Below, piece by piece: positions 36,168 through 44,907 of a DNA stretch of 64,000 bases. The notes beneath the pieces are model-generated. The model worked only from the letters and a program-made list of their open reading frames with translations, ran no database searches and was not told the origin of the DNA. Each line of letters begins with the position of its first letter. Position 1 is the stretch's first letter. Source of the DNA: Gemmatimonadota bacterium (GTDB taxonomy: Bacteria; Gemmatimonadota; Gemmatimonadetes; Longimicrobiales; Gaopeijiaceae); NCBI GenBank assembly GCA_009692205.1, contig SHZR01000009.1, positions 27,667-91,666 on the forward strand, read 5' to 3'. The position numbers and the translations under genes are program-made.

Positions 36168-37562
36168 TCAAAGCTCGAAGCTCTCCCCCCGCGCCGGAGC
36201 CACGGGCCTCGCGTACCCCGCCTCCACCATCGCCTCCGCGAGCGCGACCTGCGCCGCCGGGTCGCCGTGCACCAGGAAGATCTTCTGCAGACGCGCGGCG
36301 TCTTGGTGCCCGACGAACTGCACCAGCTCGGGCTCGTCGGCGTGCGCCGAGTACGCATTCATCACCTCGACGTGAGCGCGTAGCGGATAGGGCTCGCCGA
36401 AGATGCGGACCTCCTTCTGCCGCTCGACGATGCGCCGGCCGAGAGTGTGCGGGGCGCAATAGCCGACGATGAGGATCGTGTTCCGCGGCTCCGCCACGTT
36501 GTTGCGCAGATGGTGCAGGATACGGCCCGCCTCACACATCCCCGACGCCGAGAGGATCACCATCGGCAGACGCGACGCGTTGAGTCTCTTGGACTCCTCC
36601 ACGTCGCGGACATAGGTCAGCCGTGCGAAGCCGAAGGGGTTCGGGTCGTCCGCGATATACGCCTTCAGGGGCTCGTCGTAACACTCCGGGTGCGCCTTGA
36701 AGATCTCCGTGATGTTGACCGCTAGCGGGCTGTCGACGTACACGGGGATCGGCGGCAGCCTGCCCTCGTTGGCGAGTTCGTCGAGCCGGAAGACGATCTC
36801 CTGCGTGCGGCCCACCGCAAACGCCGGAATGATCACCTTGCCGCCGCGGGCAGCCGTCTCCCCGACGATGCGAGCCAGGTGCTCCTTGGCCTACTCTGCG
36901 GGCTCGTGGACCCTGCCGCCGTAGGTCGACTCGCAGATGAGGTAGTCGCAGTCGGGCATCGGCTCCGGATCGCGCAGGATGGGCCGATGCGCGCGTCCGA
37001 CGTCCCCTGTGAATCCGAGCGTCTTGGTCCGGCCACCCTCGCGCAGGCCGAGCGTCATCGTCGCCGAGCCGAGGATGTGGCCTGCGTCCCGATACTCGAC
37101 TTGCAGACCCTCGAGCGGGGAGAACGACTCGTGATACTCCACGCCCACGAAGCGTTCGAGCACCGCCTGCGCGTCTTCCTTGCTGTAGAGCGGCCGGATC
37201 TCGTCGCCACCGTGCCGGCGCTCCCGCCGGTTCACCCACTCGACGTCCTTCTCCTGGATGCGCGCGCTGTCGGCGAGCATCGCGGCGCACAGATCGAGCG
37301 TCGCGCGCGTGCTGTAGATCTGCCCGCGGAAGCCGTCGGCGTAGAGCTTGGGCAGCAGCCCCGAGTGGTCGATGTGCGCGTGCGAGAGGAGCACCGCGTC
37401 GATGCTCGACGGCTCGACGGGAAACTCGCGATTGATGCGATCGGCTTCCGCCCGCCGGCCCTGGAAGAGCCCGCAGTCCATCAGCACGCGCGCGCCGCCC
37501 AGCTCGAGCATGTGCATCGAGCCGGTGACGGTCTGCGCCGCACCCCAGAATGTGAGCCTCAT
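36168..37562 (-). pseudogene. MBL/beta-CASP RNase interrupted by an in-frame TAG
   Basis: The frame from ATG 37562 to 36168 spans 465 codons, the normal size of bacterial MBL/beta-CASP/RMMBL proteins (CPSF-like RNases). One TAG at 36891-36893 (codon 224) interrupts it: STYGGRVHEPAE-stop-AKEHLARIVGETAARGG. Before it lies the metallo-beta-lactamase core with SHAHIDHSGLLP (His61, His63, Asp65, His66) and DAGHILGSA. After it come the beta-CASP domain (VIIPAFAVGRTQE, SASGMCEAGRILHHL) and RMMBL (NAYSAHADEPEL, FLVHGD). A CAG, GAG or AAG codon mutated at one base explains the stop. All active-site motifs are intact, so inactivation, if real, is recent. Confidence 0.85.
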
Positions 37563-37589
37563 CGCACGCGCGAGGCCGTCACGCCCGGT

Positions 37590-39185
37590 CTACGTCAGCC
37601 GAACGACGACCGCGGAGGAGATCTCCGGGAGCTTGAGCAACGCCTCGCGAACGGACTCGCCCACGTCGCCATCCACCGAAATCGCCGCGAGCGCCTGGCC
37701 ACCCTTCGAGAGCCTCGCCTGTTGATACTCGGCGATGTTGATCTTGAAGTCGCCAAGAAGCGTGCCCACCCGCCCGATGACACCGGGCACGTCGTGGTTC
37801 TTCATCACGATCAGCACGCCGGTCGGCACGATGTTCACGCGGTAGTCGTCGATCTGCACGATGCGCGGGTGCGCGTCGCCGAGCAGGGCCCCGGAGAGAC
37901 GCAGCTCGCCTCTCTCGGCCTGCAGGATGAGCTCGACGTGCTCCGTGTAATCGGACTTCTGGGACAGCTGCGTCCTCGCCACACGGATCCCGCGCTGAGT
38001 CGCGAGGTGCCCCGCGCTCACGAAATTCACCTGGTCCCTGCCGAGCACCTGCTCGAGCAGCCCGATCAGCACGTAGGCCGTGAGCGGCTTGAGCCCCTCG
38101 TCGGAGTCGCCCGAATAGCGCACCTCGACCGCCTGCACGGCGCCGGGTGCGAGCGCGCAGCCCAAATACCCGAGCGCACGACCCAGACCCAGCAGCGGGG
38201 TGAGCTTGCGCAGCGCCTCTCCACCGATCGCGGGCGCGTTGAGCGCGGTCGTGAGGTCGCCGTCGGCCAGCGCCCTACGCACTCCTTCGGCGATCTCGCT
38301 CGCCACGAGATCCTGCGCCTCGCTCGTGGACGCGCCGAGGTGCGGCGTGAGCAGGATGTTCGGGGCGGTGAGCAGCGGCGATTCCTTCTCGAGCGGCTCG
38401 TTCACGTACACGTCGAGCGCCGCACCTGCCAGGTGCTTCGACTCGAGTGCCTTGGCGAGCGCGGCCTCGTCGACCACACCGCCCCTCGCGACGTTCACGA
38501 GGAAGCTCCCCTTCTTCATCTTCGCGAGCGCTTCCGTGGAGATCATGTTCTTCGTCGCGTCGGTCAGCGGCACGTGCAGCGAGATGATGTCTCCCTGTTC
38601 GAGCACTTCCTCCAGCGTCGCCCGCTTCGCGCCCAACTCGGCCGCACGCTCGTCCGTGAGATACGGATCGTACGCGATCACGTCCATGCCGAACGCCTTG
38701 CAGCGCTTGGCGACTTCACCACCGATGCGGCCAGCGCCCACGAGGCCGAGCGTCCGACCTCGCAGCTCCACGCCCTGGAGCTTGGACCAAGTGCCCTTGC
38801 GCATCGCGGCATCTGCCTCGGCGACGCGACGCACCATCGACAGGATGAGCGCCATCGTCAGCTCGGCGGCCGACACCGTGTTACCCGCCGGCGCGTTCAG
38901 CACCGCGACGCCCCGCTCGGTCGCGGCCACCAGGTCGATGTTGTCGACGCCCACGCCCGCCCGCCCGACGACCCTCAGGGCCGGCGCCTTGGCGAGCATG
39001 TCGGCCTTCACCTTCGTGGCGCTACGCACGATGAGGCCGTGCGCGGTCGCGAGCTCCTCCAGAAACCTCGAGTCCTTCGAGTCGTCGACCAGCACGACGT
39101 CGAAGCGCTTGTCGTCCTTCAGGGCGCCGAGCGCCGGACCCGCGACCTTGTCCGTGACGAGGACCTTGAAGCGCGCCCCGCTCAC
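37590..39185 (-). CDS. serA: D-3-phosphoglycerate dehydrogenase
   Basis: SerA catalyses the first step of serine biosynthesis, NAD-dependent oxidation of 3-phosphoglycerate. The 531-residue long form has a substrate/nucleotide domain pair (about 1-315), an allosteric-substrate-binding insert (about 320-450) and a C-terminal ACT domain (about 455-531; VLIVMKNHDVPGVIGRVGTLLGD). The Rossmann motif LGLVGAGRIGGEVAKR is near 145, catalytic Arg is in VNVARGGVVDE, and the His is in LTPHLGASTSEAQ. Its ATG overlaps the stop of the aminotransferase gene (ATGA), so both enzymes of the phosphorylated serine pathway are translationally coupled. ACT predicts feedback by serine. Confidence 0.96.
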   Translation of the reverse strand: MSGARFKVLVTDKVAGPALGALKDDKRFDVVLVDDSKDSRFLEELATAHGLIVRSATKVKADMLAKAPALRVVGRAGVGVDNIDLVAATERGVAVLNAPAGNTVSAAELTMALILSMVRRVAEADAAMRKGTWSKLQGVELRGRTLGLVGAGRIGGEVAKRCKAFGMDVIAYDPYLTDERAAELGAKRATLEEVLEQGDIISLHVPLTDATKNMISTEALAKMKKGSFLVNVARGGVVDEAALAKALESKHLAGAALDVYVNEPLEKESPLLTAPNILLTPHLGASTSEAQDLVASEIAEGVRRALADGDLTTALNAPAIGGEALRKLTPLLGLGRALGYLGCALAPGAVQAVEVRYSGDSDEGLKPLTAYVLIGLLEQVLGRDQVNFVSAGHLATQRGIRVARTQLSQKSDYTEHVELILQAERGELRLSGALLGDAHPRIVQIDDYRVNIVPTGVLIVMKNHDVPGVIGRVGTLLGDFKINIAEYQQARLSKGGQALAAISVDGDVGESVREALLKLPEISSAVVVRLT

Positions 39186-40294
39186 TCGATCACCTCGGCC
39201 AGCACGGCGAGCACGTCGTTCAGCTCGGCCAGCGTGTGGTCACCCATGTGCCCGACGCGGAAGGAACTCGGCTTGAGCTTCCCGTAGCCGCCGCCGATGG
39301 TCCAACCCTTCGCAGACACGGCCTTCACGATCGTCGGAGCCACGTCGGCCTGCGCGACCGCAACCGTGGTGACGCAGGGCGAGCGGTAGCCCTTCGGCGC
39401 GAGCACCGAAAGGCCGGCCTTCTTGCCCTTCATCTCGTCGACCCAGGTCCACGTGCGTTCCGCCATCTGCGTGTGGCGGGCCCAGCGCGCCTGCATGCCC
39501 TCGGCGAGCATGCGCTTGAGCTGCACCTGGAGCGCGTAGATCGTAGACAGCCCTGGCGTGATGTGCGGCGAAAACTTCTCGTGCCCCTCGGCGAACTTCA
39601 CGAGGTCGAAGTAGAAGCCCTTGGCGGGAGCCTTGGCCGAGCGCGCCATCATGCGCTCCGAGGCGACGCCGAACGCGAGGCCGGGCGGAAGCGCGAACGC
39701 CTTCTGCGAACCTGTGAGCAGGAAGTCGAGGCCCCAGTCGTCCGGCTTGATCTCGGCGCCACCGAAACCAGACACCGAGTCCGCGAGCACGAGCACGTCG
39801 TCGAACTCGCGCACGACGGCGGCCAGCGCCTTGATGTCGTTCAGGACCCCGGTCGACGTCTCGGAATGGACCATCGTCACGGCGTCGTACCCGCCCTTCG
39901 ACAACCGCTTGCGCAGCTCGGCCGGATCATGCGCGGCGCCCCACGGCACATCGTACGTGTCGACCTGGTGGCCGCACGCGGTCGCGATCTCGCCGAAACG
40001 CTTGCTGAACGCGCCGTTTACGCACGCGAGCAATTTGCTCCGGACGCCGTTGCGGACCGCGGCCTCCATGAGGCCGGTCGCCGACGACGTGGAGATGAAC
40101 ACGGGGCGCTTCGTGAAGAAGATGGTCTCGAGCCCGGCCTGCAGCTCTTGCAGGATCTCGGTCATGGCCGAGCCGCGGTGACTGATCATGGGGCGCAGCT
40201 GCGCCTCCATGACCTCTGGATACACTTCGGTGGGGCCGGGAAGGAAGAAACGGCCGAGTGGCTTGGCGCCTGGGCCGGAGGACAGATTGCTCAA
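39182..40294 (-). CDS. Class V aminotransferase (phosphoserine/alanine-glyoxylate type)
   Basis: A 370-residue PLP-dependent fold-type I enzyme. Coupled to serA, it most likely serves as phosphoserine aminotransferase, although the sequence resembles alanine-glyoxylate/serine-pyruvate transaminases. The N-terminal FLPGPTEVYPEVMEAQ and MISHRGSAM are characteristic; the PLP lysine is Lys198 in LTGSQKAFALPPG, preceded by DSVSGFGG. An upstream in-frame GTG at 40342 lies within an intrinsic terminator stem, so TTG 40294 (MSNLSSGPGAKPLGRFF) was chosen. The gene starts about 25 bases after the T-tract of the dCMP deaminase terminator. Confidence 0.9.
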   Translation of the reverse strand: MSNLSSGPGAKPLGRFFLPGPTEVYPEVMEAQLRPMISHRGSAMTEILQELQAGLETIFFTKRPVFISTSSATGLMEAAVRNGVRSKLLACVNGAFSKRFGEIATACGHQVDTYDVPWGAAHDPAELRKRLSKGGYDAVTMVHSETSTGVLNDIKALAAVVREFDDVLVLADSVSGFGGAEIKPDDWGLDFLLTGSQKAFALPPGLAFGVASERMMARSAKAPAKGFYFDLVKFAEGHEKFSPHITPGLSTIYALQVQLKRMLAEGMQARWARHTQMAERTWTWVDEMKGKKAGLSVLAPKGYRSPCVTTVAVAQADVAPTIVKAVSAKGWTIGGGYGKLKPSSFRVGHMGDHTLAELNDVLAVLAEVIE

Positions 40295-40316
40295 GGATTC
40301 TAACGACCGGTTGGGG

Positions 40317-40346
40317 AAAAACCCGCTTGTGAAAGAATACACAAGC
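40317..40346 (-). terminator. Intrinsic terminator of the dCMP deaminase gene
   Basis: Minus-strand GCTTGTG (40346-40340), loop TATTCTTT, CACAAGC (40331-40325), then GGGTTTTT (to 40317). A perfect seven-base-pair stem plus U-run. It ends just before the aminotransferase gene and argues against a start codon at 40342. Confidence 0.75.
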
Positions 40347-40379
40347 TAACGACACGGCAGCTGATTTCCAGCGTCCGGG

Positions 40380-40904
40380 TTACGTCTCCCGCCAGGCGTT
40401 CTGCCAGCGCGTGTAGTGCACGGTCACCACCCCGGCGCGCTCGAGCACGTCGAGCCCAGCGGCGTCCCGGTAGGCGTGGCGAAAGTAGAGGTAGGATACC
40501 TTGGCCTGCACCATGAGCTTGGCGCACATGACGCAGGGACTGGCGGTCACGAACGCCACCTTGTCGGGCAGATCGCCGGGCGACTTCACCAGCGCGTTCA
40601 TCTCCGAGTGGATGCACCCGCACCGGCCCACCTCGTCGGAATCGCAGCGGTTGGGGAAGCCCCGGACGTTGCCGTTGTAGCCGATCGCGACGACGTGCTC
40701 TAGGCTCGCATCCGTCAGGACGGTGCCGACCCGGAGCCTCGCGCAGGTGGATCGATTCGCGAGTTCTTCCGCCATGCGCATGTAGACCTCGAACAGCGGC
40801 GGCCGGGTGACGGCGTCGAGCGCGGTCACGAAGTCGTCCGGAACCTCCACCACGTTCAGAGGATGCGTGTTCGCGGACACCCCGTCCTTGTAGATCAGCG
40901 GCAT
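40380..40904 (-). CDS. Cytidine/deoxycytidylate deaminase family protein (dCMP deaminase-like)
   Basis: A 174-residue zinc-dependent deaminase, probably dCMP to dUMP. The zinc site is HSEMNAL (His99, catalytic Glu101) and SPCVMCAKL (Cys124, Cys127). NRCDSDEVGRCGCIHSE and YLYFRHAYRD fit deoxycytidylate deaminases. The ATG at 40904 has GGAGAAGAG about seven bases upstream; longer in-frame starts fall inside the membrane protein gene. It follows the spermidine-synthase-like gene by 16 bases and ends at an intrinsic terminator. Confidence 0.9.
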   Translation of the reverse strand: MPLIYKDGVSANTHPLNVVEVPDDFVTALDAVTRPPLFEVYMRMAEELANRSTCARLRVGTVLTDASLEHVVAIGYNGNVRGFPNRCDSDEVGRCGCIHSEMNALVKSPGDLPDKVAFVTASPCVMCAKLMVQAKVSYLYFRHAYRDAAGLDVLERAGVVTVHYTRWQNAWRET

Positions 40905-40920
40905 CGGCTCTCTTCTCCGG

Positions 40921-42453
40921 CTAGCTCCATCCCAGCCCCCCGAGGAAGACCTTCGCCTGAAGGTACTCGACGGGCGCCCATGCGTCCGTGAGCGGCCTCC
41001 CCCGGGGACCGGCGGAGGCCTGCGGCCACACCACGTCGGGCAGCGCACCCGCGCGTTTGGCCGCGATCACCACGAGGTTCTGCGTGACGCCGGGGTCGGC
41101 CTCCGGCCGCACGAGGTAGACGCGCGTCTCGGCGAAGACGTCGTCGAGTGTCGCGCGGAAGTGCTCGAGGAACCCGATCCCGGGACCCGCGAACGGAGAG
41201 AGCACGTTGGCGACGAAGAGGCCGTCGGGCCCGAGCCTGTCCGCCATGTCGGCGAGCGCCTCTCGGGTCACCATGGTCCAAGGCACCGTGAGGAGGTGGT
41301 CGAACACGTCGAGATAGATGACGTCGTAGTTCGCTCGCGAAGCCCGGAGGTGCAGCCGGGCGTCCTCGTGAACGATGTGAATGTTCGGATAGGCCGCGTC
41401 TCCGTACGCGAAGTGCTCGACAGCGAGCTCGGTCACCACCGGATCGATCTCGACGACGACGATGTCCATCTCCGGACGGAGCGACTGGAACGCGACCGGG
41501 AGCGAGAGCGCCGCCCCTCCCAAAACGAGCATCGAGTCGACGGAATCCAACACGGGCTCGAGCAAACGCTGGCTCACCATGACGTACTCGTGCGCCGGCT
41601 CGCCTGTGTCGACGTACTCGGCCGACGAGGATCCACCGTTCTGGAACATCTCGCGCACCATGCGCCCGTCCGCCCACTCGCGCTCGGTGACGCGCACGGA
41701 CGCGTAGAGGGTCTGGCGCGCCGCGAGCGTCCCCTCGGGCGGGCGGGCGGCTACAGCACCAAGGGCGGCGACCGCCAAGGCCGCGAGCACGAGATGGCTC
41801 TCTCGGGGCCCGCGCCCGAGCAGCCGCCCGGACACGAACGCCAACACGAAGAGGCTCGCCGAGGTGAGCCCCAGCAGCACCGGCAGCGGGAACGCGGGCA
41901 GGAGCACGAAGCCCGTGACGAACGTGCCGACGATGGAGCCAAGGGTGGCCACGGCGCTGACGTCGCCCGCGCGCCTGCCGACCGCGCTCAGGCTCTCCGT
42001 GTCCGCCTGAACGAGATACGGCACCACCGCGCCGAGGCAGAGCACCGGCGGCGCGAACAGGACGAGCGCGCTCACGACCGCACCGGGAATGAAGCCGAGC
42101 ACGTCGCGCGCCATCCACGGGAACGCCGCACCCACGACGGGCAGCGCCCCCGTGAGGCCCGCGAACGCGAGGATCGCCGACAGCGGCAGCGCTCTCGAGT
42201 CGGCGAGGCGACCGCCCAGATGACTCCCGACCGCGAGCGCACCCAGGATCACGCCGATCACGGCGGTCCAGGGCACCGCGGACAACCCGAACACCGGGGC
42301 GATCAGCCGCGCGCCGGCGATCTCGATCGTGAGCACCGCGAAGCCCGACGCGAACGCGAGCGCGAACAGACCCACGCGCCGCGCGGCGGCACGCGGGGCC
42401 GGAGCGTCCACCGGAGCGTCCGGCGCGGCATCAGGTCCGCCCTCAAGCTTCAC
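40921..42453 (-). CDS. Fused membrane/spermidine-synthase-like protein
   Basis: A 510-residue protein: an N-terminal polytopic membrane domain (about 25-245, about seven helices, beginning LFALAFASGFAVLTIEIAGARLIAPVFG) fused to a spermidine-synthase-like Rossmann methyltransferase-fold domain (about 260-490). The latter has LVLGGAALSLP and VVVEIDPVVTELAVEHF, the nucleotide/aminopropyl-donor site, and VIYLDVFDHL. The G-x-G motif is weak and typical polyamine residues are incomplete, so the enzymatic role is uncertain. The family (fused MFS/spermidine synthase) is widespread and uncharacterised. It overlaps the thioredoxin-like gene by 11 bases; a larger homologue lies at 60917-63385. Confidence 0.85.
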   Translation of the reverse strand: MKLEGGPDAAPDAPVDAPAPRAAARRVGLFALAFASGFAVLTIEIAGARLIAPVFGLSAVPWTAVIGVILGALAVGSHLGGRLADSRALPLSAILAFAGLTGALPVVGAAFPWMARDVLGFIPGAVVSALVLFAPPVLCLGAVVPYLVQADTESLSAVGRRAGDVSAVATLGSIVGTFVTGFVLLPAFPLPVLLGLTSASLFVLAFVSGRLLGRGPRESHLVLAALAVAALGAVAARPPEGTLAARQTLYASVRVTEREWADGRMVREMFQNGGSSSAEYVDTGEPAHEYVMVSQRLLEPVLDSVDSMLVLGGAALSLPVAFQSLRPEMDIVVVEIDPVVTELAVEHFAYGDAAYPNIHIVHEDARLHLRASRANYDVIYLDVFDHLLTVPWTMVTREALADMADRLGPDGLFVANVLSPFAGPGIGFLEHFRATLDDVFAETRVYLVRPEADPGVTQNLVVIAAKRAGALPDVVWPQASAGPRGRPLTDAWAPVEYLQAKVFLGGLGWS

Positions 42454-42961
42454 GGGTGAGCACCCCGAGAAGCTCCGTCACCGTCGTCCGGCCACGGTCC
42501 TTCGCGTACCAGCGGCGCACCACCTTGTATCGCTCGGGAGAGGGCATCGAGAGCCCCTCGCCGAGGATCCACTCCTGGATCTCGGCCGGCCGTGGACCCC
42601 ACCAGCCGACCTCCTGAAACGTCGGGTCGTAGACGATCACGACGGGGATCGAGCGGCTGCGGTCGTCCGTCAGGTGCGCGTCCATGAGGTCGGGGTTCGC
42701 GTCGCGCGACAGCACCCGCAGGTCCCACCCCACTTCGAGCGCGAGGCGCGCGATCACCGGCAGCGTGTTCACCGCGTCGCCGCACCAGTCCTCGGAGAGC
42801 GCCAGCAGGAGCCACCCACTCCCGCCCGCCCGCGCGGCGGCGATCAGCTCTGCGGGGATCTCGGCTCGGTCGTAGACCGCGTGCCAGAGCTCACGGTTCC
42901 GGTCGACTCCCCCGAGGTACTGCTCGAACGTCGGCGCTCTCTCGAAGCGATCCTTGTCCAA
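42443..42961 (-). CDS. Thioredoxin-fold protein with a single active-site cysteine
   Basis: A 172-residue thioredoxin-like protein. The active-site position reads SEDWCGDAVNTLP (Cys60), i.e. WCGD rather than WCxxC, so it has only the nucleophilic cysteine. Strand and cis-Pro region are at SIPVVIVYDP. The family (Thioredoxin_9-like) is usually cytosolic and of unknown substrate. It overlaps the membrane protein gene downstream and follows typA by 16 bases, so these may be one transcript. Confidence 0.85.
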   Translation of the reverse strand: MDKDRFERAPTFEQYLGGVDRNRELWHAVYDRAEIPAELIAAARAGGSGWLLLALSEDWCGDAVNTLPVIARLALEVGWDLRVLSRDANPDLMDAHLTDDRSRSIPVVIVYDPTFQEVGWWGPRPAEIQEWILGEGLSMPSPERYKVVRRWYAKDRGRTTVTELLGVLTREA

Positions 42962-42977
42962 GCTGTCCTCGCTGTCC

Positions 42978-44825
42978 TCAGGCGGGCTGCATCAGGCGCT
43001 TTGCGGCTTTCTTGCGCAGATGCGGCTCGAGGACGCGCTTCCGCAGTCGGATGGTGGCGGGCGTCACTTCGATGAGCTCGTCGTCCTCGATGAACTCGAG
43101 CGCGAGCTCGAGCGTGATCTTACGCGGCGGCTCGAGCTTGATGTTCTCGTCCGAGGCGGTGGTCCTCATGTTCGTGAGCTTCTTCTCCTTGCTCACGTTC
43201 ACGTCCATGTCGTCCATGCGCGAGTTCTCCCCGACGATCATGCCGCCGTAGGCGTCTTCTCCGGGCGCCACGAAGAGCGTCGCGCGCTCCTGGAGGCTGA
43301 AGAGTGCGAACCCGACCGCCTTTCCCATTCGGTCCGCCACGAGCACGCCGCGCGTACGCCCCTTGATCGGCCCGGCCCACGATCCCCACGAATGGAAATT
43401 GTGGTGGAGGATCCCCTCGCCCCTCGTATCCGTCATGAAGTCCGAGCGGTAGCCGAAAAGCCCGCGTGCCGGAATCAGGAATCGGAGACGGGTGGCGCCC
43501 GAGTCACCCATCGGCCGCATATCCGTCATCTCGCCTCGGCGGGATCCGAGCCTCTCGATGACGATGCCGATCATCTCGGAGGGCACCTCGATGATCGCCT
43601 CCTCGTAGGGCTCCTGGAGCTGGCCACCGGGCTCTTTCCGCGTGATGACGCGCGGCCTCGACACCTGGAACTCGAATCCTTCGCGGCGCATCGTCTCCAT
43701 GAGAATCGACAGATGCAGCTCGCCCCGGCCACTGACCGTGAACGTGTCCGGCTGGTCCGTCTCCTCCACGCGCATGGCGACGTTGCGCTCGAGCTCGCGG
43801 AAAAGGCGTTCGCGCACCTGGCGCGTCGTGACGTACGTCCCCGACTGACCGGCGAAGGGCGAGTTGTTGACCGTGAAGTCGACCGACAGGGTCGGCTGCT
43901 CGACCGCGATTCCCCGCAGCCTCTCTCGGTGCGCAGGATCCGTAAGTGTCTGACCGATGTCGACGCCTTCGATGCCCGCCAACGCCACGATGTCCCCGGC
44001 GTGGGCCTCTTCGACATCGATCTTCTCGAGTCCGCTGAACGTGTACAGCCGGGAGACCTTGGCCTCCACTGCCTCGGCGGGGTCGTCGACCATGCCCTCG
44101 GGACCCAGCGCGAGAAGCGCGGTCCGGTCGCCGACGTGCACCGATCCGCGCTCGATGCGCCCGATCGCGATCCGTCCGACGTACGGGGAGTGATCGAGCG
44201 TGGACACCAGCATCTGGAACGGACCGTCGCGATCGACCTTCGGCGCCGGGAAGTACGACACGACGGTGTCGAACAGCGGCGACAGGTCGCCCCCGGTCGC
44301 ATTGGAGTCGCGTGAAGCCCACCCGTTGCGCCCCACCGCGTAGAGGAACGGCGCGTCGAGCTGAGCGTCGGTCGCCTCCAGGTCCATGAACAGCTCGAGG
44401 ACCTCGTCGTGCGCCTCGATCGGACGTGCGTCGCTGCGGTCCACCTTGTTGATGACCACGAGCGGGAGCAGGCCCAACTCGAGCGCCTTGCGCAACACGA
44501 ACCGCGTCTGAGGCATCGGGCCCTCCGCGGCGTCGACCAGCAGGACGACACCGTTGACCATGCGCAGGATGCGCTCCACCTCGCCGCCGAAGTCCGAGTG
44601 GCCGGGCGTGTCGACGATGTTGATCTTCACCCCGTGCCAGTTCACCGCGGTGTTCTTGGCCAGGATGGTGATGCCCCGCTCACGCTCGAGCGGGTTCGAA
44701 TCCATGGCGCGCTCCTGCACGACCTGGTTGTCGCGAAAGACGCCGGCCTGGCGGAACATATGGTCGACCAGGGTCGTCTTGCCGTGGTCGACGTGCGCGA
44801 TGATCGCAATGTTACGTATCTGCAT
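42978..44825 (-). CDS. typA: Ribosome-associated translational GTPase TypA/BipA
   Basis: A 615-residue GTPase of the EF-G family that assists 50S assembly and stress or cold adaptation. G motifs are clear: [13 protein letters not shown] (G1, residues 10-22), RGITI (G2), DTPGHSDF (G3), [10 protein letters not shown] (G4). Domain II, III and V follow and the TypA-specific C-terminus is seen ([24 protein letters not shown] near 455). Length is normal. The ATG at 44825 begins [18 protein letters not shown] as in the family. A promoter-like motif ends about 11 bases before the start codon, so the mRNA may be nearly leaderless. Confidence 0.97.
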   Translation of the reverse strand: MQIRNIAIIAHVDHGKTTLVDHMFRQAGVFRDNQVVQERAMDSNPLERERGITILAKNTAVNWHGVKINIVDTPGHSDFGGEVERILRMVNGVVLLVDAAEGPMPQTRFVLRKALELGLLPLVVINKVDRSDARPIEAHDEVLELFMDLEATDAQLDAPFLYAVGRNGWASRDSNATGGDLSPLFDTVVSYFPAPKVDRDGPFQMLVSTLDHSPYVGRIAIGRIERGSVHVGDRTALLALGPEGMVDDPAEAVEAKVSRLYTFSGLEKIDVEEAHAGDIVALAGIEGVDIGQTLTDPAHRERLRGIAVEQPTLSVDFTVNNSPFAGQSGTYVTTRQVRERLFRELERNVAMRVEETDQPDTFTVSGRGELHLSILMETMRREGFEFQVSRPRVITRKEPGGQLQEPYEEAIIEVPSEMIGIVIERLGSRRGEMTDMRPMGDSGATRLRFLIPARGLFGYRSDFMTDTRGEGILHHNFHSWGSWAGPIKGRTRGVLVADRMGKAVGFALFSLQERATLFVAPGEDAYGGMIVGENSRMDDMDVNVSKEKKLTNMRTTASDENIKLEPPRKITLELALEFIEDDELIEVTPATIRLRKRVLEPHLRKKAAKRLMQPA

Positions 44826-44835
44826 AGCCGGGGAA

Positions 44836-44854
44836 GATAACTACAATACGGCGG
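44836..44854 (-). promoter_or_regulatory. Promoter-like motif upstream of typA
   Basis: Minus-strand CCGCCGTATTGTAGTTATC; matches the segment upstream of the TPR operon (12296-12314) at 16 of 19 bases. It lies 11 bases from the typA ATG. Confidence 0.45.
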
Positions 44855-44870
44855 ATCACCTTGGGGGGGC

Positions 44871-44890
44871 CCCCTGACGGGCCGTAGGGG
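44871..44890 (-). terminator. GC-rich hairpin downstream of the deoxyhypusine-synthase-like gene
   Basis: CCCCT / AGGGG arms with further complementary bases (ACGG / CCGT) inside, lying between the stop at 44908 and the typA promoter. No U-tract. Confidence 0.3.
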
Positions 44891-44907
44891 CTACGCGCGC
44901 TGGGCCG

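Noticed and set aside
36879..39287. 802-codon plus-strand frame opposite serA and the beta-CASP gene
   Set aside because: Shadow of conserved genes; sequence is Arg/His/Leu-rich with no family resemblance.
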